Source of the DNA: Symsagittifera roscoffensis | Taxonomy: Eukaryota; Xenacoelomorpha; Acoela; Convolutidae | NCBI RefSeq assembly: GCF_963678635.1 | Contig: NC_087065.1 | Span: forward strand, 54,774,397 to 54,838,396 | Reading direction: 5' to 3' | Length of the DNA: 64,000 nucleotides | Shown: positions 1-10,214 of the stretch, piece by piece | Layout: each line of letters opens with the position of its first letter | Numbering within the stretch: the first letter of the stretch is position 1 | Notes under the pieces: generated by a model | Databases searched by the model: none | Told to the model about the DNA's origin: nothing | What the model saw: only the letters and a program-made list of their open reading frames with translations | Position numbers and translations under genes: made by a program

Positions 1-1170
1 TCCTCTGGCTGAATTTCTGAATTCCAACATCTCCATGTATCCACCAGCGGGCTCATCGATTAATACAGTTTCCGACATTGTCAGTCGGTCATATTCCACT
101 GGGAACAGCTGTCCTACGACGCTTCCATTTCCGTGATACATGAGAGACGGTTTGAAATCCTTAAGGGTACTCTCTCCACATTGGTTGAGTATCTCCATTT
201 CTAACGTCGCTCCAGTCAGAGTGCTGTCACTCCTCTTGGTTTTGTAACTGGCTGGTTTTAATCCTGCCATGAGAATGGGTGACATCATCGCTACATCAGT
301 CAACATCCTGTCTGTTTCAGGCAATCGATCATCGTCCCATGTCCATGGCTTCCTCAACGCGTTTTTTTTGGCTGAGTTGACAGCTTTTATCGAGATTTCG
401 GCATCCACTTCTGTTTTTCCAGCTTTCTCCAATGTCACTTTGCTGCCAAGCTTCATCTTCATTTCATTAATCCTGTCAATCGCCATCTTTGATTGCATTG
501 TTCCCTTTCGGTTTATTGACGGATATATACCTCTTCCTTATCTTCTTGCGGTGTCGTCTTTATAGGAGAGTTTGCCTCACTTTCGTCAGTGGCCGAGTCA
601 ATCAGTAACTGGCTCAATCTCCCTTCACACTCATCGAGTTTGTCAAGGACCTCCCGCATCAGTGCTCGGTTGAGACATAATTTCAAAATGGACTGGGTAC
701 CGTAGCTCTGAACTACCGTCCAGACTTCTTCCATGAAGGCCACTCTGTCCAATCTACATTCCGTCCTATTTTCATGGTCTCTATGATGAACTTTCAACTC
801 TTCTTCAGGCAACGTTCCAAAGAAAGGTACTCTGGCAGTGCCTTCTATGCTACTTCTCCTTGGTGATTCCATCAAGAGTTTCTTTATCTCGGTGTTTTTA
901 GAATCGCTCGGAGAGTTGCTCTCCGGCAAGTTCCGGTTCGTTTCCATGAAGGCCGACGGGGTTCCAGCGTGGAAGTTCCTTCGTCTGCCGGCTCAGTCGT
1001 CGCTTCCAACGTGTCCGTGCCGTTTTCAAAGTCGCTGAGGAAGTTGAAGTCCAGGCTGGTCATCCTTCCTGTCGAAGCCTTATCGTCCTCTTTCTCGGCC
1101 TGATCGGGATCCTGTTGCATAGGCTTTTCCGATTGGCGTCTTCTTTTCTGCTCATCGTCTCTTCTCGCCC

Positions 1171-1601
1171 ACCGTATATCACTGTCACGAACTCCGTGGC
1201 TCCTCTGATCAATGCTAAGGGATTGGTCCTCATAGCTAAGATCAGGTCAGTTAGCAAGGGCATGCCCCCAGCATGACGTCGCACGTCTTCCTCCCTCTGA
1301 ACCGTTTCATCCTCTCCTTTCCAAAGCGATTCTGCTGCAGGAGGTATTAGATAAGAGTATGTCGCAAATCTCGTTTCTTAGTCTAGGAATCCGTGGGTCG
1401 CTTCACGTCGAATCTCCTCACGTTCTCCCTCATCTGCTCCGGGTAGCGTGTCAGATTCATCAATCCTCCCAAGTTACCGTGGGTTATCGCAATTAATGTT
1501 AAAAGTCCATCTAATCGCAAATTCTGCACTCCTTCGGTGAGCAGTATCACTAGTCCTCTCACGATATTCTCTGCTCCAAATGCACGAACAGGGCTAGTAA
1601 T
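1171..1601. repeat. Internal direct repeat, copy 1
   Basis: About 431 bp, closely matched by 2498-2929. Both begin ACCGTATAT followed by ACTGTCACGAA and end at GGGCTAGTAAT. Scattered substitutions and small indels separate the copies. Confidence 0.85.
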
Positions 1602-2497
1602 CCATCGTATCGTTTTGGATCTTTTCCTGAACTTGAGGGCCCTTGCTCTTCATCCCTTGCTCCATCTGGAAATTTCGGTACAACTAGCCTGCCAGCTGAC
1701 TGATCTTCCTCCTCTCCGTGAACAACCTTGACTTCTTCACAGCCGAAGTGTGCTAGCATGGTTCTAGTCTGTAGTGTTCCGCCCACGTTTACCCTGCTTT
1801 AACGCTCGTTAAGATTAGGGAGGCTTCTGGTAAGTCAGCCTTGCCTCTCATGAACATAGGCGCTAGATCCAGTTTCGCCCATTCCTCGTCAAATTGTCCA
1901 GGCTTCGGAGTCGCTATCTTGTTCATTCATCTCCTCGTTGTTTCATCCGAGTAGGCAAACTAGGTATACTGCAGCACTGCGGCGTTTCTGCCAACAAAGC
2001 ACGGATCCGTCATCTCGGAGAATTTTGCTACCCTCCTTTCATTAGTTTCAAAGGCTCTCAACCTTGGGGTTCGTACTATGGAGTAAGCTCAGAGCAAAAT
2101 AGGGAACTCAGGATCTCTTCTGACAATTTCTTGTAGTCACCCCAGCCTTTCGTTTCTTCTCTCAACTTATGATAGGCTGCAGTCAGTCGACGATTTCTTG
2201 TGACTTCACCGTTCGTCTTATTGTAGGGCCTTAGATTCCAGAGGTTCGGGAATACCTCGATGTGCCCTCTATCAACTTCTCCCATCCTATCTCGGAAGTG
2301 ATCGTCAAAACTTATGACGTCATCTCCGGCTCTGATAACTTCGCGAATAGCAAGTCCTCACTCATCAATTCTCGTAGTACGTGTTGCTCACACCAGTTAA
2401 GTTCACTTCTTTCCACTGCTGATATGAGGTTCAGGTGCGACACGGACCTCCTGTAAGCCTCCACCATAACCTCAGGGAACGCAAACGTAACTGCTGG

Positions 2498-2929
2498 ACC
2501 GTATATAACTGTCACGAATTCCGTGGATCCTCTGATCAATGCTAAGGGATCGGTCCTCATAGCTAAGCTCAGGTCAGTTAGCAAGGACATGCCCCCAGCA
2601 TGACGTCGCACGTCTTCCTCCCTCTGAACCGTTTCATCCTCTCCTTTCCAAAGCGATTCTGCTGCAGGAGGTATTAGAAAAGAGTATGTCGCAAACCTCT
2701 TTTCTTAGTCCAGGAATCCGTGGGTCGCTTCACGTCGAATCTCCTCACGTTCTCCCTCATCTGCTCCGGGTAGCGCGTCAGATTCATCAATCCTCCCAAA
2801 TTTCCGTGGGTTATCGCAATTAACGTTAGAAGTCCATCTAATCGCAAATTCTGGACTCCTTCGGTGAGCAGTATCGCTAGTCCTCTCACGAAATTCTCTG
2901 CTCCAAACGTCACGAACAGGGCTAGTAAT
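2498..2929. repeat. Internal direct repeat, copy 2
   Basis: Second copy of the segment at 1171-1601, same orientation, offset about 1.33 kb. It encodes on the - strand a near-identical peptide stretch to copy 1. It could result from a tandem duplication inside the element or from recombination between two related copies. Confidence 0.85.
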
Positions 2930-3848
2930 TCTACGACTGCTTGGAGGAATTCTTCTATCAGGTATCGAGAAAGCGATGGGTAAACTTTCGCCGAGAAGGA
3001 CGCGGTCCATCCAGCTCCTAACCCTTCCAGCATGCTGTCAGTCCGGTCAAAGCCTTCTTCTCCCTATACATTCTGTGTCCAGAAAGCTTCCAGGTAAACT
3101 CTGTTTCCGAACTCTCTTCTCTTCAGCATTTTCGGCCAGGCTTACCTCTTTCACCAGGTAGGCATGGATTATCCTGATCATCACTGGGCCTCGCTCGAAA
3201 GCGTCTGCGCCCATTGCGGCTATTCGAGGGGTCAAGTGCAGCCAGTTATTAGCATCTGGTTTTGTTCTCAGGACCATCGCTTCCAAGTGAGCTCTCGTCT
3301 CCTTGGAATTTTTCCTTCTTTCTCCTTCCATTCCTCGGAACCATAAGTCTTTTGACATCGCTACGATTACTCGATGGGCATCGTCAATTCCTGGCTTCAG
3401 TTTAAGTTGTCCGCTGAAGTTGGATAGTTCCTACCCCAGTACTTCGTCTAACACTAACATGTGTAGTGAATGATTCTTAAATCGTCGCGTCGCATTCGAG
3501 ATGTCAGACCACACCGCAGGTAATTCCGCCCTAAGTGGTCTTAGATTCTCCATCTCTAATCCGCGATTTGGGGCAGATATGATCATATCAATTTCCCTTC
3601 CGAGAGCAACGCCAACATCGCGTATATAAACTTCAGTCCATCACGGCTCTCGGTGTTATTTTGGGGAAGGCACCATCTTTCAGGGTGTCCACTACTTCAC
3701 CCATTGATTCGAGGATATCCTTTATAGCTGTGTAGATGGTCTTTCATGCCGGCAAATACGATTTTGATTGGGTTCATTTCTGTCTGTCGTTGTACCCCGA
3801 TTGTTATTGACCCCGACTGCATTAGGTCCAGGTCGACCGCTGCCAACA

Positions 3849-4632
3849 TTATAACGTCAGGCCAAAACAGAGACTTGGAGGTATATGCGAATATGCAAAG
3901 TCTGAGTTCGCGACTATCATAATGTTTGCTTTCCTCATTTCTGATTTGTCATACGCTGCAAAGATGGTCTCGTCTTTCCTAATCGTCTTCAATCCACCAT
4001 ATCTCTGAGCATCGCCTTCTTGAGTCACTTGTTTCGGGTACGCTCTATCTTTTACGTGACCTGGAGGTGCTCGTATCTGCTTGAATATTTTCACGTGTTT
4101 ACTTTTTGGTGCCCTCGTTGTCAAGAATCTTCCGGGTCTTTCTTCTCGAATTCCTTCATCTTGATTCAGTTTTGCATCTTGCAAAGGTCTTGCATTTACT
4201 GGACCCATTGTATTGTTTGAGGGCAGTCCCTCTAAATCAGCAAATCTAAAGGCGGTCGTAGAGCTGAAGTTTAAGCCAGCTCCTATCAACCAGTCCACGC
4301 CTGCGATCGAGTACAGTCCGTTGATGGATAGTATCGCTCCATTTAACATCTTCATGGCATCTGCTGCAAACCTTACCGTCTGAAGGTTCAATTTCATCAG
4401 GTTCTAATTGTAGATATGCCAGGGAGAAAGTATGGGCCTCGACCACATCAAAGAGCTCCTGTCTGGTCGTCGCTCCTCTCGGCTGGTACTCTTTCTCTCT
4501 GATTTTGTCTCTGATCTCGAATTGCTTGTCGTCTCCGCGGTCGGATTGACAGGTCCTAATCTTCATCTTGGATGAATGGTTCTTCTTATTGGCGCTTCTT
4601 CCAATCAATCCTGTACATCTGTCTTTTGCCAT
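3849..4632 (-). pseudogene. Retroelement third coding region, middle part after the SGNH domain
   Basis: Two overlapping - strand frames (4632-4246 and 4397-3849) continue the third coding region past the SGNH module. The 4397-3849 frame encodes 182 residues with hydrophobic patches and ends in a basic, proline-containing segment. The frame change near 4250-4400 marks at least one frameshift. I do not recognise a domain here. Continuity of composition and strand with the upstream SGNH segment is the reason for placing it in the same protein. Confidence 0.5.
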
Positions 4633-5415
4633 GGCTCGCTAGAGCTTTGCGCCTATAGGTCACAGCTGGGACGGTTCCCAGACGTGTTTCTAGGTTAGGG
4701 GGCACAAAGGTTGAAATTGCCGGCTCGTTCGTTGTTTCTTTCTTATTTAGCACTCCCGTGTCAAAGAGCTCGACTTCCATTTCAACCAGTCGCTCCTTGA
4801 AGACTCGGTTCATCCAGGCTTGTCCTTCGATACTATCAAAGTGGATCCCATCGGTGGTTAGTCTTGCCTGATCCTTAGCTCTCAGCTCGTATTCAATGTC
4901 CATAAGGATCATCCGTCTAGCGTTCCGACTCGCTAGATTTCTCAGTATGTTGTTCCACCTGTTGACTTCTTCATTATGTCTTCTTCTGTCGGTGTCAACG
5001 TTTTCGTGCTCATTGGTACGGTGTAGACGGTCAGTACCGCGCACTTGAATTTCTGCCAGAGAGTAGTGAATAGGCACACCATCATCGACTCTCATTGTGC
5101 CTCTTCCTCATCTGACCCTCCAGATACATTGTTCGTTCCTATTAGGATCATTATGTTAGGGATCATCCATGGGCTATCGTTGCACCTTCAAAAGCCATCA
5201 CCGTAGTGATCCAGGTTCTGGAGTTTTCTCACCAAGCTGTCACCCAGTATCAGAGGTGATGTCCCAAGTGGCGGTTGCTGCAGGTTTACTGCTGGGCTCC
5301 AAGTCGATCGATTGAAGCAGGCTCGCGGTTTTGTGTCCGGAACTCCTGTCAAGTTATTCTTCACCTGGTTGTTCTTCTGCACGTCAATCGCTCGGGACAC
5401 TTTCGTCATCCTCAT
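4586..5415 (-). pseudogene. SGNH/GDSL-like hydrolase domain in a retroelement, frameshifted
   Basis: Three SGNH signature blocks occur in the right order on the - strand. A GDS motif in LILGDSLVRKL places the nucleophile serine codon at 5236-5238. A GTNN motif (block III) lies at 5128-5139. DGIH (block V) has Asp at 4850-4852 and His at 4841-4843. The blocks lie in different frames (5415-5188, a short middle stretch, 5095-4586), so the domain is frameshifted, though the catalytic Ser, Asp and His codons remain. SGNH enzymes are esterases, lipases or acyl-hydrolases; related esterase domains are known in ORF1 of CR1-type LINEs. The domain call is strong; its role in the element is unknown. Confidence 0.75.
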
Positions 5416-5571
5416 TTCTCGTAGCTTCCTGTCTGGGACCTTAGAGCACTTTGTTGGTAACGTTGTATCTCTAACTCCCGTCTCGCCATCGTCTCTTGGG
5501 AGAGTTGTACTCTGCCCGTATCATTTGTTGTTCCATAGGGCGCAGTCACCCCGAAACCTGGCGCATTCCTA

Positions 5572-6494
5572 TTAGCGACCAATCGTCCAGCTGTTTGTCA
5601 TCAATTTTCTCACTGTTTGCTCCACGACTGGGGTACTTAGGGTGTCACTCGTGTCGGGAATTGTTACTCTCCCTGTCGTAGTTGGGGATCGCATTTCCGT
5701 TGTCTGACTTAGTTCGCGAGGCGTCAGGAGCTCCATCGGGGACTGCCCACGAGGAACATTCCTTGCAGGTATCGCTCTTTCCACTGCCGTCGTCAACGCC
5801 AGCCGTTCCGATCGCTCTTTATACTCTCGCCTCAAGCGCTCTATTTCTTCACCATCTTTCTTGTTGCATTCTTCCACATAGCTCTATCTTCTTCCATTCT
5901 GAGCATCGTTTTGGTCATTTCATCCAACTCCCTTCTGATCTTCTCCAGTTCTTCTATCGTTCCGTTGAGTTCTTGCATGGTCTCGTTCGTCTGAACTTCT
6001 TCTTCTACTCTCGCCCTCTTTGGTGGTACAGCTGCTTTCAGTTGTGAACTAGACGAGGCAGTCTCGCTGTTCATCTCCTGATGCATTCTTCTCAGACCAG
6101 GCCTAGGCTTGGTTGGCAGAGGCATCTCACCTGGTTGTTAGGCCCTGGAACTTCCCAATCTAGGCTCGTTCGCCAAGTCACTTCCTGAGAGAGCCCCGTT
6201 TCTCCACCTCATTACCCTCATGTTTGGGCGGTCTAGTAATCCTCTTTCTCCGTATGCGGCCATCAATAAGACTTCAGTGGGGCGGTCCCCATGGTTATCA
6301 TGCCCGAAAATGTTTATTAAGGCGGCCAGCAAAATGACTACCTCTGGGTCCTCAAGAGCGAAGTCTCGATCCATCACCCGACGATAGATCGCATCTATCA
6401 TCAGTTCTACGTATGCCTCCGCTAGGTCCATTAATTCGTTCCAATCGAAGGTGTCCATTTCGTTAAAATCGGTTTGATTATCAGTTTGAGTCAA
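5572..6494 (-). pseudogene. Retroelement third coding region, N-terminal acidic and coiled-coil part
   Basis: The third coding region starts at an ATG at 6494, after about 300 bp of AT-rich non-coding DNA. The first 118 residues are acidic and helical. An in-frame TAA separates this from the 6125-5841 frame, which carries a long charged heptad-like coiled coil (residues about 45-94). A further frame (5877-5572) is Ser/Thr/Pro-rich and leads towards the SGNH module. No signal peptide or membrane segment is visible at the start, which argues against a classical envelope protein. The function is unknown. Confidence 0.5.
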
Positions 6495-6801
6495 TTGAAA
6501 TCTGATGAACGATTAAATGATCAATCAGAATCTAGAAAAGAGGTTACGAATTTCATATTTATCAGCATTACTCTAATTTTGTATTAAAATTTATTTAAAG
6601 CAGTCAGATAAGAAGATTTTGATCTTAAAATATATTAAAGTCAGTTTGTTACTAAATTTTTGGAATTCGACCTAACAATGGACAGTACAAACTTTGGATC
6701 TATTCCTAAGATCGTCATTCGGTTATTCATGGTCACTAATCCCTCCTTACCCAGGGTCTTAATAATATAACACACAACACACTTAGTATGACTTAATAGC
6801 C
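6495..6801. other. AT-rich non-coding gap inside the retroelement
   Basis: This stretch separates the macro-like frame from the third coding region. It is AT-rich, has no convincing frame, and ends in an A/C-rich tract (around 6762-6782) resembling the tract at 15730-15755 beside the element's leader. It could hold the signals for expressing the third coding region, such as an internal promoter or splice site, but no defined motif was recognised. Confidence 0.4.
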
Positions 6802-7272
6802 TCAGCCTATACTCGAACAAAATTTCTTATGTAGGTATATTTGTAAATTAGCATCAGAAAAGATTACGTGTGTCAGTATATACAACTCTCGTGGATGCAG
6901 TCGTCCTCGGTCCGGGTCGTGTACTGGAAGCGAGAGTTCCTTCTTCTCCCTCTTCACAAGGAAGTCTCTCAGTCTCGTCAAGGACAAGACTAGATTTTGC
7001 GGGTCACCAAGCTGCTTCTCCGTCGGCCTCGTCACCAAGAAGCATAAGTACTTTCCCGGTATCTGTGACGCCGCCGGAGGCAAGGCTGCTACGCCTCCTA
7101 TTCCTGGTCTTTGCTTCCAAAGGAATTCTAAGTTTTTATATTCTCTTTTCAAATCCGCTGCTAACGCTGTCCTGAAACTCATGTCCGCTGTGATCGCTAT
7201 CGCACATGTTTTATTTGTGAGCATAAAATCGCTATCTGTCAATATTATGCTACTTGAGTACTCATTTGGCAA
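6802..7272 (-). pseudogene. Macro-domain-like module (OARD1/POA1-like) in a retroelement
   Basis: A 156-residue frame downstream of integrase resembles the compact macro-domain family that removes ADP-ribose (OARD1/TARG1 and POA1 type). Visible parallels, in order, are an early segment with TADMSFRTALAADLKREY (helix after the first ADP-ribose strand), RPGIGGVAALPP, the strand GKYLCFLVTRPTEK, the helix LVLSLTRLRDFL, ELSLPVHDPDRGRLHP where the family has its glycine-rich GCGLD loop, and a final VIFSDANLQIYL strand. The GCGLD-type loop is replaced, so ADP-ribose hydrolysis is doubtful even if the fold is kept. The family call comes from motif order by eye and needs a profile search. It may be the C-terminus of Pol or a separate protein. 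Confidence 0.6.
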
Positions 7273-7410
7273 GTTAAAATATGACTCAACTACTCTCCCT
7301 ATGTCCGGTTTCTCAGGGTCCTCGCTTATCTCTGCTTCTAGATCACCTGTTTCTCTGCCATTCCGCTATTCCTAATTTTTTTATTAATAATTTTTCAGTG
7401 TGGGTAAGTC

Positions 7411-8302
7411 CTACCCCACTCCCCGGACAAAAATGTCCATCGACGTCTCCGTCCATCGCATACCGGATATTAAATCGAGGTTTGATGCAGGAATGAGTAA
7501 TTGCTTTTCCTGGGCAGCCCAGGAAGGATGATCACTTTCGGTTTTTACGTATTTCATGCTCTCACGGTCTACATCTTGAATCGTGACACTGGTCTCCTTT
7601 GAGTCCGACGTCATTTCTTTCAGCCGTTCCAAGACACGCAGATTCGTCATGTCTTGTTCATAGGATTGCTGTTGCTCGTCGTCGAATTCTACCTCGGGCT
7701 TGGACCGGTCATCGATCCACTCCTCGTCGCGGTCGTCGACCATGTCGATGTCTTGCGACTAGGTTAATTCTTCTAGACCCACCAATTCTTCCACTATCTT
7801 CTTCAGTTCCATTCTGTCTAATACGAAGTCATCTCCGTAAGGATTGTATTTCTCCGTGAGTTTTGTCTTGTGACTCTGTCAAGTCTGTATCGTAAACGGA
7901 AGATCTGGTTCCAAATTCTTGGGGACCTCCCTCTGTTCGGGTCTTGCCAGTCCTCTTCTGCGTAGGATAAGGTTTCTTCATCTGCTTCAATCACCTCATT
8001 GGGATCCAGGTCCAGTGGTGGACTTGATCCTTCCACTATGACCTCATTCCCATCATTCGTCCCCCTGGTGCCCTTCTCATTGGCCTCGCAGGCATGGTCC
8101 ATCATCAGATAATCCCCCTCTTCCATGTCTGCAGGTATACAACAGTAATCGGTAGATGGGTTGTGTGGCTTAATATTTTTGTAGTGAGCGGCTCGGTCGG
8201 TACTCCGTCTGTAAAAACGTCCCTCCTGGTCATGAATGGTCCCCTCAACTTCTTTAGGAGCTTTTTCGTTCCTTTGGTGGTATAACGATTTGAAATACCC
8301 AT
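7411..8302 (-). pseudogene. Pol C-terminal tail after integrase
   Basis: Three short - strand frames (8302-8105, 8126-7818, 7743-7411) follow integrase. The first includes KGTKKLLKKLRGPF, matching the GPF/Y-type C-terminal module of Ty3-like integrases that contacts DNA. The next two are strongly acidic (many Asp/Glu) and end in a Trp/Asp-rich stretch, an extension seen on many Gypsy-type Pol proteins. Frame changes between the pieces indicate at least two lesions. Assignment rests on position and the GPF segment. Confidence 0.6.
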
Positions 8303-8319
8303 ACGTAGTCTCCTACCGA

Positions 8320-9112
8320 CTAAGTTTTTGCACCAGCTACTTTTTTATCGAAACTTTTCCTCTGCCTTGCTTCTGCTTGCTGACTGTTCCGTCTACACAA
8401 GTCGTTTAGTTCTTGTTGACGTCTAATCGCATCCCTTACGTTGTCACTCATACATATTTTCTCGTGGTCAATCTGCACCACCTCGTTGATTTCAGATGAA
8501 TCGATCGACTGCAAGGGAAATCGCAATTTCCTTGGATCCTTGACCTGTTGACCTGACAGACATGCTATTACCCTCTTATCTCATGCCTTTTTCATTCCAG
8601 GCCACTCAAAGCACTTCAGGATCCTCTGGTATACTTTGTCGCTTCCCTGATGCTCCATCTGATCATGCGACCTGAATAAAAGTTCTGTCTGATAGAGTTG
8701 CGGCAACACTATCGCGTCATATTTGTACAGGTCTTTGTCTTCTTCTCTTCTCTTACAAGCCACGATCCCGTCCATGTTCAGATATAACCTTCCCTCTTTC
8801 TGCATAAAGTAGAAGCTGTCTCAGAATACGGTAACTGTCTTCCTCCAGGTCACCTTTGTCTGGTGTTCCATTTTCGATCCAACTTTTCAAGTTGCTACTC
8901 ATGCGGTCATTTCTCTGTGCTCTTAGTAGGTCTGAGACTCTGTATCTTGCCTTCAAGTACGTCTTCATTATCCTCAAATGACTATTCGTTTCATCTGGCT
9001 GATGCGTGTAATCTTCCATCTTCACGCACCAAATTTTCACCAATGGCTCTGTCTCTTGTCTTAAGGGTTGAAGATCAATCCTGACCACTTCTTTCTGAGG
9101 CAACAAACTCAT
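8320..9112 (-). pseudogene. Integrase remnant with most of the catalytic core missing
   Basis: The N-terminal zinc-binding part is visible in 8805-8581, with two His in HDQMEHQG and the conserved FEWPGMKK. The frame then hits a TGA at about 8581. After it comes CLSG, where the second Cys of the zinc finger's CxxC is Gly. The first catalytic Asp lies in VVQIDHEK within 8526-8320. The frame then passes directly into the basic, glutamine-rich stretch usually found near the end of integrase, so roughly 200 residues with the second Asp and the Glu are absent. The upstream frame 9112-8753 is the linker from RNase H. Strand transfer cannot be encoded by this copy. Confidence 0.75.
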
Positions 9113-9158
9113 CGATCGTTTCGATACCGCTATTGTTTCTAGATCTTCTGCTGCGCTT

Positions 9159-10214
9159 TCAAAGACTGTTTTTCGCTACGTAGCAGGTAACGATCACTAT
9201 CAGGGTCTTGATGTAACTCTCTGTGCTCGAGTTCCTGTCTGAGTAAGTGCCAATTCCTGAATTCCTCGAGTTGTCCTCAACGGAAGAATCTGTCGCTGAG
9301 CATGTTTCTCCTTCGGGATCAGATTTATGCGCTCTGCTCATCCATCTGATTTCCCCGGACAAAATTTTATCCTCCATGTCTTGTTCCTCACCTTGAACAT
9401 TTTCCTCTTCACCTGACTTCCCGGACAAACTTTCCTGTCCCGGATCTTGTTGATAAACTTGCATGTTCCGATCAACGACCTTCTCCCAGGACAAACTTTC
9501 TCTTTTTGACCAACCTCTTCGCCTTTCTGATCCTGATCCTGTAAAATGACGAGTTTCCTTTGTGTCCCTTCCACCTGTTCTTTTCGTTTGTATGATGTAC
9601 TTGTCAAGACGTTCCGGGGTATCGAGGACACTAGTTGCTGAACTATTGTCCGACAATCCCTCTCGTTTTCTTTGTGTTGACGTCTTGATGACATAATCTT
9701 TATTTTCACACTGACTGTTAGAAACGGGGTCATCTCTAGTCACTTCTCTCTCCAACAATACACCCAGCATCCGCATCACTTGCGGAGTGACCTGCACCGT
9801 TTTATCCAGCAACGAGAGGCTGTTTATGTTCATACGAGAGAGTTCCTGTTGGATCAGGTTCAAATATTGCAACAGGTTCAAAGGCACCGGGTCCTTCTTT
9901 GATAAGATCTTCATTTCCGCTGCCTTCTCCACCGGTAACTCGGGGTGTCCCGTAATCGGATGTCCAGATTTGTCCAACCATCTCGTCAAGAGTAGCGCTT
10001 CATACGTCTCTTTATTCAGAAACGAGAACCCTTCCCTGATTTCCGCCTGATTGGCTTGCTTCTGTTCAAGTCTTTCATAAAACTCAGTCTTCTTGCTGAG
10101 GCTGTCAGCATTTTGGTGTTTGTCACGCATCCTGTGCTCGGTTTTCATATATAAGCCGTCTAATCTGACTATCCACCGACCAATATAGCTCTGGTCCATC
10201 GAGTACGTCTTCAA
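9159..10214 (-). pseudogene. RNase H C-terminal part and long linker to integrase
   Basis: This is a 351-codon frame directly following an in-frame TGA at 10215-10217. Its first 30 residues continue RNase H and include GRWIVRLDG and HQNADSLSK, the typical end of the RNase H/connection region in Ty3-like elements. The rest is a low-complexity, Ser/Glu/Arg-rich linker with no recognised domain, unusually long for this position. Because the stop alone separates it from the upstream frame and the reading phase is unchanged, it belongs to the same Pol protein. Confidence 0.65.

Larger units (their letters stand above)
1..3848 (-). pseudogene. Retroelement third coding region, C-terminal part (unknown function, frameshifted)
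   Basis: This is the distal part of the element's third coding region, in many short frames (for example 3358-3047, 3033-2674, 2611-2312, 2285-2076, 1284-1060 and 947-513 on the - strand). The segments are rich in charged and leucine residues, with hydrophobic helices around 2800-3000. I recognise no domain. An internal duplication (1171-1601 and 2498-2929) repeats one segment, so both 1284-1060 and 2611-2312 encode a peptide beginning MRRHAGGM. The region reaches the window edge, so neither the protein end nor the 3' LTR is seen. It may be structural or an envelope-position protein; nothing visible decides this. Confidence 0.5.
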
